This document shows, piece by piece, positions 8,473-13,346 of a DNA stretch of 13,346 nucleotides; within the stretch, counting starts at the first letter, position 1, and each line of letters starts with the position of its first letter. The notes under the pieces were generated by a model. That model was not told the DNA's origin. It did no database searches and saw nothing but the letters and a program-made list of their open reading frames with translations. The DNA comes from an uncultured Gammaproteobacteria bacterium (GTDB lineage: Bacteria; Pseudomonadota; Gammaproteobacteria; SZUA-140). The stretch lies in contig CALZIG010000128.1 of NCBI GenBank assembly GCA_945787585.1, forward strand, positions 1 to 13,346, given 5' to 3'. A program made the translations under genes and the position numbers.

Positions 8473-8504
8473 AAAAAGGGGCTGGAATCATCCAGCCCCT
8501 TTTT
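8473..8504. terminator. Bidirectional rho-independent terminator
   Basis: A perfect 14-bp stem: AAAAAGGGGCTGGA (8473-8486), loop ATCA, TCCAGCCCCTTTTT (8491-8504). It has an A-run on the left and T-run on the right, so it works in both directions. It sits between the convergent ABC exporter (ends 8410) and the secreted-repeat gene (ends 8524). Confidence 0.95.
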
Positions 8505-8523
8505 CATTATTGATGTATGAAAA

Positions 8524-9699
8524 TTAATTCAGTGGGCAACCTTGCTCATTGAAATATTCAAATACATTTTTGGTACCGTTATATGCGCCACCATTACCCG
8601 GAAAGGTGCTGTTAAACATGTCGATGATCTGTCCTTCCGAACGATCATAACTTACACCACCTGATGCCGCGTTAAGTAGACCCGCTACCGTATGACGACC
8701 CAATGCATTGAGTTGTCCACCACCCTGTTCCATGACACCCAGTAGCGTCATCCCAGGGAACGCATCTTCGAATACATCAGAGAACTGAGTATCTGGCGTA
8801 TATTGTGAAGACCATGAGTCAAAATGGTGTGGCTGTTTCCAGTAACCCGGCGTACAACCCTGACCTCCGCCTTCAACAGCACATACGGCAGAGCATCCGT
8901 CGCCATTTACATTATTGGCATCATCACATTGCTCGCCTGGATCAAGATTCCCGTCACCACAAAATGGCTCAACAGTACAACTTGAAGAACAGCCATCACC
9001 ATCAATGTTGTTGTTGTCATCACACTGCTCACCAACGTTCAGAACACCATCGCCACAGAAAAACTCAAGGGTACATTCAGCCGAACATGAATCACCATTG
9101 ACATTATTTCCATCATCACAACCTTCATTAGGATCTACAATGCCATCGCCACAAAAGGCTTCAACGGTACAGGTCGCGGAACAATGATCGCCGTCCTGAT
9201 TATTTCCGTCATCACACTGTTCGCCAAAATCGAGGTTGCCATCGCCACAGAAAGGTGCCGGTTGATGACAGTCAGGACTATCAACCAACCAGTTAATCTC
9301 TGCATTCTCACCTGAACTAGCAACCACAAAACCAGCACTGTCAGATGCAGGTGTTATATAAGTGATGCTGCTAAGGTTGGCACCATTTAATTGCAGGTTT
9401 GAGACTGTCGCTGTGTACTCGGCAGTCGCAGGGAATGCAACTTCAATATAGTACATACCACTACCGTCGGTAACGCCTTCATAAACATTGCCTGCTTGCG
9501 CTACGGTGTCACCATGTAATGTAAAAACAGTATCAAGCACTACTGATACTTTTCCCTCTAGTGCAAAATCATTAATGTCGATCTGTTGATTTTGATTGGC
9601 ATCACAATAAAGTAAGCCACTGAGATGAGATGCGATTGCAGTACTCGCTCCCCCCAGCATTAACAGTGCGCAGACGCACTGGGTAAATTTCTTAATCAT
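8524..9699 (-). CDS. Secreted protein with four Cys-rich DUF4215-type repeats and a CTPGYWK C-terminal domain
   Basis: A 391-residue exported protein. Residues 1-24 are a signal peptide (cut near AIA-SHL). An N-terminal domain (about 25-140) opens with YCDANQNQQIDINDF, an EF-hand/SdrD-like acidic loop, followed by beta-rich sequence. Four repeats of exactly 32 residues start at Phe150, 182, 214 and 246, each FCGDG...GEQCDD.NN.DGD.CS..C. This is the Myxococcus-type Cys-rich repeat (DUF4215), with six Cys per repeat pair of loops and acidic Asp/Asn groups that may hold calcium. The C-terminal 110 residues begin GCTPGYWK, a small domain found at the ends of many secreted bacterial proteins. The role is unknown; cell-surface or matrix binding is a guess. 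AGGGG about 8 bases upstream supports ATG 9699. It faces the ABC gene across a shared terminator. Confidence 0.88.
   Translation of the reverse strand: MIKKFTQCVCALLMLGGASTAIASHLSGLLYCDANQNQQIDINDFALEGKVSVVLDTVFTLHGDTVAQAGNVYEGVTDGSGMYYIEVAFPATAEYTATVSNLQLNGANLSSITYITPASDSAGFVVASSGENAEINWLVDSPDCHQPAPFCGDGNLDFGEQCDDGNNQDGDHCSATCTVEAFCGDGIVDPNEGCDDGNNVNGDSCSAECTLEFFCGDGVLNVGEQCDDNNNIDGDGCSSSCTVEPFCGDGNLDPGEQCDDANNVNGDGCSAVCAVEGGGQGCTPGYWKQPHHFDSWSSQYTPDTQFSDVFEDAFPGMTLLGVMEQGGGQLNALGRHTVAGLLNAASGGVSYDRSEGQIIDMFNSTFPGNGGAYNGTKNVFEYFNEQGCPLN
8869..9252 (-). repeat. Four tandem 96-bp coding repeats (32 residues each)
   Basis: The repeats code for the Cys-rich units starting at residues 150, 182, 214 and 246 of the secreted protein. 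The period is exactly 96 bases with no insertion or deletion. The copies are well diverged in DNA but conserve FCGDG, CDD and the CS..C cysteines in protein, so the array is old and held by selection on protein structure and not a recent duplication. Confidence 0.9.
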
Positions 9700-10143
9700 T
9701 TTTATACCCCTGTTTTCTTATATCACTATTTTTTAATATTTCCGTCCACAAACAACCGTGTAAATTATATCTTATATTTTCAAACCATCACACAAGAACA
9801 TTGATCAATGTGAAATAAGCAGAGAACCTTATCTACCAAAATAAGGTCAAAATACTGATTTTATTGATTAATATTTTCACCCAAACACACATACGTATAG
9901 ATAATATTCTCATGCTGAATTCATTATACTAACTTGTATTAATTAGATAGTTATATGCCGTCATAAAACAGGGGATTCGGCATTCTATTACGATTAATCC
10001 TACGGTCATGTGGAACTATTTAATTATACAATCGTCGTACTTAGCATGAAAAAACCCGCTATCAATAAAATCATTACCATTCGAATACCAAATAAATTGA
10101 CCAATGTTGCGCCCACCACTCAACGCGCAGGGGGAAAACATTA
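9700..10143. other. AT-rich 444-base intergenic region between divergent genes
   Basis: No convincing long gene is seen. The stretch is clearly more AT-rich than its flanks. It holds a TATAAT on the minus strand (9769-9764, about 65 bases before the secreted-protein start, no good -35), a 14-bp perfect palindrome (9798-9811), a small stem ACCTTAT/ATAAGGT (9826-9832 and 9841-9847) and a short open frame directly before the photolyase. Promoters for both divergent genes are expected here but no clear pair of boxes for the photolyase was found. Confidence 0.6.
9798..9811. promoter_or_regulatory. 14-bp perfect palindrome upstream of the secreted-protein gene
   Basis: ACATTGATCAATGT is its own reverse complement. 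It lies about 30 bases upstream of the minus-strand TATAAT at 9769-9764, a position fitting an activator site. It resembles but does not match an FNR box, because the two TTGAT halves overlap instead of having a 4-base gap. Confidence 0.35.
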
Positions 10144-10144
10144 A
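10046..10144 (+). CDS. Possible 32-residue leader ORF overlapping the photolyase start
   Basis: ATG at 10046 opens a frame of 32 codons (starts MKKPAINK, ends TQRAGGKH) whose TAA stop overlaps the photolyase ATG as TAATG. Such overlap is the usual sign of translational coupling, and the photolyase Shine-Dalgarno (AGGGGG) lies inside its last codons. Against it, no Shine-Dalgarno precedes its own ATG and the peptide matches nothing I recognise. It could be a leader peptide, the end of a decayed gene, or chance. Confidence 0.25.
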   Translation: MKKPAINKIITIRIPNKLTNVAPTTQRAGGKH

Positions 10145-11529
10145 TGCACACCGCCGTCTGGTTTCAACGCAATCTACGCATTGATTATAATGAAGCACTC
10201 AACTGGGCGCTCCACCGTGCAAAGCTGAACCAGGGTAAAGTCGCACTCTTTTACCTACATAGTCCAGAGGACGAAGCACCGTGGCAAAGAGGTGCGGCAT
10301 CGAGCTGGTGGTTACAGCAGAGCCTGTCATCACTCAAGTCAGCACTATCACAACAAGGGCTGGTGCTGAACATTATTAAAGGTGGAGCTAACGAAGCCAT
10401 TCCTAACCTTTTAGAACAGCACAATATTGATGCTATTAGCTGGCAGCGAAACCACGAACCCCACCTGTTTGAGCATGAAGAAAAGCTCGCCGAGCAGCTC
10501 ACCCAGCAGGGGGTTACCGTCAACATCACAAACGACAGCATGTTAACGCATCCCAATCAATTAATGACACAAAAAGGGACGCCTTATAAAGTCTTCACTC
10601 CTTTTTACCGCCAGCTGCGTAAAGAGTTGCATCACATCAATCATGATCCAACAACACCCGCTGCGCCTAATTCCATTGCTAGCATGACGCTGGACTGCTC
10701 GCAGTCATTAGACACCGCAGGCATCAGCGTACCACACAGGTGGCAGCAGAAACTGGCAGAACATCACCAGCCAGGTGAACAACATTCACAACAACTGTTA
10801 CTGCGCTTTGTAACAGAACGTCTTTATGATTATCCTTTAAATAGAGACTTTCCAGCGATAGAGGCCACTTCAGTACTTGCCGCCCCACTCCACTTTGGGG
10901 AGATCAGTATCCGCCAGGTGATTGCATTACTCCAGCCTATAATCGAAGAAGGCGATCCACAGCACCATCAGGCAGCCGAGGTCTTTTTACGTCAGTTGAT
11001 ATGGCGAGAATTTGCCAGATATATTCTCTGGCACTTTCCAGATACGACAGAGCAATCGATGAATAAACGCTTCGACGCATCATTGTGGGCCTATGATGAA
11101 GAGCGCCTCCGCCGCTGGCAACGTGGCGAAACTGGCGTGGTGTTGATCGACGCAGGGATGAAACAGTTATGGCAGACCGGCACCATGCACAATCGAGTGA
11201 GAATGCTAGTAGCGTCGTACCTGACAAAAAACCTCGCCCAGCCCTGGCAACTGGGCGCACGCTGGTTTTGGGAAACACTGGTCGATGCAGATCTGGCGAA
11301 TAACAGCATGGGCTGGCAGTGGGTAGCCGGTACTGGCGTCGATGCAGCCCCCTATTTTCGTATCTTTAATCCTGAGACACAGGCAAAAAAGTTCGATCCG
11401 GATAACCTTTATCAACAACGTTGGAACAATGCTGACCCACAACCCGAAGCACTGGTAGACTTAGGCGATAGTCGACGCGAAGCACTGCACCGTTATCAGG
11501 AAAATAGAAAACGGAACTCGCTACAGTGA
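10144..11529 (+). CDS. phrB: Class I photolyase/cryptochrome-family flavoprotein (divergent)
   Basis: Photolyases use light and reduced FAD to split UV-induced pyrimidine dimers. This 461-residue protein has the N-terminal alpha/beta antenna domain (about 1-130, VWFQRNLR) and the C-terminal FAD domain with LIWREF (285-290), TGTMHNRVRM (345-354) and GWQWVAGTGVDAAPYFRIFNP (390-410, in two pieces). The electron-transfer Trp triad is kept as Trp325, Trp368 and Trp391, and Asp381, Asp383 and Asn387 match the E. coli flavin ligands. Oddities: Gln284 where E. coli Glu274 contacts the dimer; TSVLA (242-246) in place of the phosphate loop TSRLS; GVVLIDAGM for GYPIVDAGM; Thr347 for Trp338; and a C-terminus some 17-20 residues short, lacking the usual WxPEL...PW block. 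ATG 10144 has AGGGGG about 9 bases upstream. A dimer photolyase is most likely, a cryptochrome-like role possible. Confidence 0.88.
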   Translation: MHTAVWFQRNLRIDYNEALNWALHRAKLNQGKVALFYLHSPEDEAPWQRGAASSWWLQQSLSSLKSALSQQGLVLNIIKGGANEAIPNLLEQHNIDAISWQRNHEPHLFEHEEKLAEQLTQQGVTVNITNDSMLTHPNQLMTQKGTPYKVFTPFYRQLRKELHHINHDPTTPAAPNSIASMTLDCSQSLDTAGISVPHRWQQKLAEHHQPGEQHSQQLLLRFVTERLYDYPLNRDFPAIEATSVLAAPLHFGEISIRQVIALLQPIIEEGDPQHHQAAEVFLRQLIWREFARYILWHFPDTTEQSMNKRFDASLWAYDEERLRRWQRGETGVVLIDAGMKQLWQTGTMHNRVRMLVASYLTKNLAQPWQLGARWFWETLVDADLANNSMGWQWVAGTGVDAAPYFRIFNPETQAKKFDPDNLYQQRWNNADPQPEALVDLGDSRREALHRYQENRKRNSLQ

Positions 11530-11536
11530 TGTAGCG
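11519..11536. terminator. Small hairpin wrapped around the photolyase stop codon
   Basis: CGCTACA (11519-11525), loop GTGA, TGTAGCG (11530-11536) form a perfect 7-bp stem whose loop contains the TGA stop. The sequence after it (TACTATTATTC) is only partly T-rich, so it is at best a weak terminator; a role in mRNA 3'-end stability or in separating expression from the peroxidase gene is equally possible. Confidence 0.35.
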
Positions 11537-11582
11537 TACTATTATTCATCCTGCGATTTATAAAACACAAATGGAGCATCTT

Positions 11583-12128
11583 ATGAAATCACTCTTGGTA
11601 TTTTTACTATTAATCGCCTCCTTTGGCTTGCAGGCCGCGCCCTGCCCAGAAGCGCTTGATCACAACCGCAAACCACTCGCAAGTGATGCTGAAGTGAATC
11701 TATGTGAGCAGTACCTTGGGAAGGTGGTGCTGATCGTCAACACCGCCAGTAAATGTGGTTTTACCAACCAATATGATGGATTAGAGGCACTTTATCGAAA
11801 ATACAAAGATCAGGGATTAGTGGTACTTGGCTTTCCTTCCAATGATTTCTCAAATCAGGAACCCGGCACCGAAAAACAGATTCAGGAATTTTGCCGCTCG
11901 ACTTTCGGGGTTAAATTTCCAATGTTTGCAAAGACCAATGTCGCACGAGGCACTCAGGATCCGCTCTATCAAACCCTGGCACTACAGGCAGGTGAATACC
12001 CTCAGTGGAACTTCCATAAATACCTCCTCGACCGTCATGGAAAAGTAGTGAAAAGTTTTCCTAGTCGTCTGGAACCAGGCGACACCAAAGTAATCAAAAG
12101 TATTGAAGGCCTGTTAGCGCAGCGGTAA
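11583..12128 (+). CDS. Exported cysteine glutathione peroxidase
   Basis: A thiol peroxidase of the GPx family that reduces hydroperoxides. I start it at ATG 11583 (181 residues), because GGAG sits 6-7 bases before it; the in-frame ATG at 11571 includes that GGAG and adds only MEHL. A signal peptide (about 1-18, cut near LQA-APC) points to the periplasm. The peroxidatic Cys58 is in NTASKCGFTNQY, Trp142-Asn143 in PQWNF complete part of the catalytic tetrad, and Cys104 in EFCRSTFG fits the resolving Cys of thioredoxin-dependent members. The usual Gln of the tetrad (GFPxNQF) is Asp88 here (GFPSNDF), a variant seen in some bacterial GPx proteins as far as I recall. It is 53 bases after the photolyase and may share its transcript. 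Confidence 0.93.
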   Translation: MKSLLVFLLLIASFGLQAAPCPEALDHNRKPLASDAEVNLCEQYLGKVVLIVNTASKCGFTNQYDGLEALYRKYKDQGLVVLGFPSNDFSNQEPGTEKQIQEFCRSTFGVKFPMFAKTNVARGTQDPLYQTLALQAGEYPQWNFHKYLLDRHGKVVKSFPSRLEPGDTKVIKSIEGLLAQR

Positions 12129-12193
12129 ATCGTCATTAAAACTAATCAGGAAAAACGTTACTCGATCGACACATCAACAGAAGATTATAAGTT

Positions 12194-12276
12194 TGTCGGA
12201 AATGACAAAATGTTGACCTGGGAGGGATCAGCGCATGCCTTGCATGCCGTTGTGACATTTTGTCATATTACCGACA
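12194..12276. repeat. Long interrupted inverted repeat enclosing a smaller GCATGC hairpin
   Basis: TGTCGG (12194-12199) pairs with CCGACA (12271-12276), and ATGACAAAATGT (12202-12213) pairs with ACATTTTGTCAT (12255-12266), with a 2-versus-4 base internal loop. Inside, GCATGC (12233-12238) and GCATGC (12242-12247) form a second dyad across CTT, also a direct repeat of GCATGCC. It could be an RNA structure at the end of the peroxidase transcript, a double regulator site, or a small repetitive element. Confidence 0.6.
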
Positions 12277-12360
12277 TTAGGGTTGATTATTCAACATAAG
12301 AGATCGACTCGGTATATTGGGGTTTCATTGCCGAGAGCCTCCACTGAATAATAAGCCCTT

Positions 12361-12378
12361 TTTTACTCCTGAGTAAAA
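12361..12378. promoter_or_regulatory. Perfect 8-bp dyad, candidate operator
   Basis: TTTTACTC (12361-12368) and GAGTAAAA (12371-12378) are exact complements around CT. The loop is too small for a stable RNA hairpin, so a DNA-binding site for a dimeric regulator is more likely. It lies about 150 bases before the small secreted-protein gene. Confidence 0.35.
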
Positions 12379-12525
12379 CATCATCACTACAAATCAATAA
12401 ATTTGATATCTAAACATATTCAACAAGTTAGATGAAAATAGAAAATTATCCTAAAAAAAGGTGAAACATTTCCCGTCATCTGTCGACATTATATATAAGC
12501 CTATCTCCAAACTGGAGGTGAACAG

Positions 12526-12876
12526 ATGAAAACATATAGATACGCTATCCTGCTCGCTGGACTGTTACTCACACAACAGGCCGTCGGCGATACAAAAGTC
12601 ACTGCGACAATAGAATATGACACGGACTTCTGCTATGCCTACGCAATGATTGGCGAAGACTCTGTCATCAACTCACGTCTTGGCCTGTTCCCTGAGCATC
12701 TAATGAATCTTGCCATTGTTGAAAATAATGACGGCGCGCATAGCCATCATTATTCCGTCGTTTTATTGAGAACCATTCTGGATGCATATATGTGGGATAA
12801 GTCGCCACAACACTATGCCCGAACAATTATGCATAACTGCCATGACTATGAAAAATCAAAAGAGGTGGTTGGGTAA
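12526..12876 (+). CDS. Small secreted or periplasmic protein of unknown function
   Basis: A 116-residue protein with a clear signal peptide: basic start MKTYRY, a hydrophobic core, and a likely cut at AVG-D (residue 21/22). GGAGGTGA lies about 6 bases before the ATG, the strongest Shine-Dalgarno of the window. The mature part has exactly two Cys (36 and 105), which could form one disulfide in the periplasm, and a His-rich patch AHSHHY (71-76). Phrases such as CYAYAMIGEDSVINSRLG look like a conserved small-protein family, but I cannot name it or give a function. It stands alone on the plus strand between AT-rich gaps. Its reading frame continues past the TAA for 22 more sense codons (see the findings). 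Confidence 0.75.
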   Translation: MKTYRYAILLAGLLLTQQAVGDTKVTATIEYDTDFCYAYAMIGEDSVINSRLGLFPEHLMNLAIVENNDGAHSHHYSVVLLRTILDAYMWDKSPQHYARTIMHNCHDYEKSKEVVG

Positions 12877-12922
12877 CCGCAACAGTGGTCGTTTAAAAAT
12901 GCGCCCGCCAACCAGGCCTGCA

Positions 12923-12949
12923 TTGACTACAATGACCTGTTGTAGTCAA
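12923..12949. repeat. 10-bp perfect stem between the small secreted gene and the GIY-YIG gene
   Basis: TTGACTACAA (12923-12932) and TTGTAGTCAA (12940-12949) pair perfectly across TGACCTG. On the plus strand it is followed by A, not T, so it is not a standard rho-independent terminator in either direction. It may be an operator for the gene starting at 12991, or a transcript-end structure. Confidence 0.5.
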
Positions 12950-12990
12950 AAAAACCTCAATATCTCAGCAATAATGACGATACGAAATGC

Positions 12991-13346
12991 ATGAATAAGA
13001 ATGCCTCCGTAGAAAAATCGTTACCGTTCAGTTCTAAACAAACAGATCTCGCACATCAACCATGCGCCTATCTATTAGTGAACCATCAGAATGGCGCAAT
13101 CTATACCGGTTTCACATCATGCCTCATTGAACAAGTGTGGAAACATCAGCACCACCTGGTCGAAGGCTTCTCCAAAAAATACGATATTCAGACACTCGTC
13201 TGGTATGAGCCCTGTGACACCATGGAAGCAGCTTATACCAGGGCTAAATCTATAAAAGAAGCGCCCTTCGAAGTAAAACGGAAAATCGTTGAACAATCAA
13301 ACCCAAAGTGGCATGATCTATACCACCAGTTGTGTGAAGAACAGCA
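12991..13346 (+). CDS. GIY-YIG-fold protein with altered active site, 3' end cut by the window edge
   Basis: ATG 12991 opens a frame of 118 codons that reaches the window end without a stop. After a polar leader of about 24 residues it matches the short GIY-YIG endonuclease-like family (UPF0213/COG2827): CAYLLVNHQNGAIYTGFTS (25-43), KHQHHLVEGFSKKY (51-64), LVWYE (69-73), then NPKWHDLYHQL (104-114). The YTG of the second motif is kept. The Arg that these proteins normally have before VW.H is Gln48 (EQVWKH), and the metal-binding Glu of the TREK motif is Ala85 (TRAK). Nuclease activity is therefore doubtful. No Shine-Dalgarno is seen, and no earlier start codon exists in frame after the TAG at 12943-12945. 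It may bind nucleic acid without cutting, or be decaying. Confidence 0.78.
   Translation, partial: MNKNASVEKSLPFSSKQTDLAHQPCAYLLVNHQNGAIYTGFTSCLIEQVWKHQHHLVEGFSKKYDIQTLVWYEPCDTMEAAYTRAKSIKEAPFEVKRKIVEQSNPKWHDLYHQLCEEQ

Larger units (their letters stand above)
12129..12525. other. 397-base AT-rich non-coding region with nested inverted repeats
   Basis: No gene is supported here. The region holds a large inverted repeat (12194-12276), a perfect 18-base near-palindrome (12361-12378), a TGTCGACA dyad (12481-12488) and a possible minus-10 box TATATA (12490-12495) ahead of the small secreted-protein gene. No typical T-tailed terminator follows the peroxidase gene. Confidence 0.6.

Noticed and set aside
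8869..9252. Regular repeats that could suggest a CRISPR array
   Set aside because: The 96-base period is made of protein-coding Cys-rich units with diverged DNA; there are no identical short repeats with unique spacers.
9798..9811. FNR or CRP binding site at ACATTGATCAATGT
   Set aside because: FNR needs TTGAT-N4-ATCAA and CRP needs TGTGA-N6-TCACA; here the halves overlap or face the wrong way. Kept only as an unnamed palindrome.
10016..10198. 60-residue minus-strand open frame overlapping the photolyase start
   Set aside because: It overlaps the supported photolyase start, has no Shine-Dalgarno and no recognisable motif.
12194..12276. Integron attC site
   Set aside because: No GTTRRRY or RYYYAAC core sites flank the repeat and no integrase or gene cassette is seen.
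12923..12949. Rho-independent terminator for the small secreted gene
   Set aside because: The stem is AT-rich and followed by A-residues on the plus strand; neither strand shows a T-run after the stem.

Overview
The window looks like a chromosomal segment of a gammaproteobacterium of medium GC content. The reasons are a Pseudomonas-like AspRS, the zinc-ribbon protein/DUF502/aspS gene order that is common in beta- and gammaproteobacteria, an Atm1-type ABC exporter, and ordinary gammaproteobacterial codon use and Shine-Dalgarno sites. The species cannot be named from the sequence. No rRNA, tRNA, CRISPR array, transposase or integrase gene was seen.

Left part (1-6440, minus strand). A truncated outer-membrane beta-barrel gene lies at the left edge (1-713). 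To its right, six tightly spaced minus-strand genes read from 6440 down to 895: FmdB-type zinc ribbon, DUF502 membrane protein, aspartyl-tRNA synthetase (aspS), quinolinate synthase (nadA), a class I SAM methyltransferase and an alpha/beta hydrolase. Gaps are 15-99 bases, so they may form one transcription unit with a possible internal start before aspS. AspS and NadA both draw on the aspartate pool. AspS carries the residues of a non-discriminating enzyme, which predicts indirect Asn-tRNA synthesis through GatCAB.

Middle (6441-8523). A divergent intergenic region separates the minus-strand operon from a plus-strand Atm1/HMT-type ABC exporter. It holds three ATCGAT boxes: two form a palindrome inside the predicted fmdB promoter spacer, and the third abuts the -10-like box of the ABC gene. 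A strong bidirectional terminator (8473-8504) closes the ABC gene and the convergent secreted-protein gene.

Right part (8524-13346). This part is more accessory in character and has long AT-rich gaps. It contains a secreted protein with four exact-period Cys-rich DUF4215-type repeats and a C-terminal CTPGYWK domain (minus strand), a divergent class I photolyase, a periplasmic cysteine glutathione peroxidase, a small unknown secreted protein, and the start of a GIY-YIG-fold protein that has lost two catalytic residues and runs off the right edge. Oxidative and light stress repair is the only visible theme (photolyase plus peroxidase).

Most genes belong to known families. The points most worth following are the ATCGAT operator pair, the degenerate GIY-YIG protein and its shared reading frame with the upstream small gene, the altered photolyase active site, and the non-discriminating AspRS signature.
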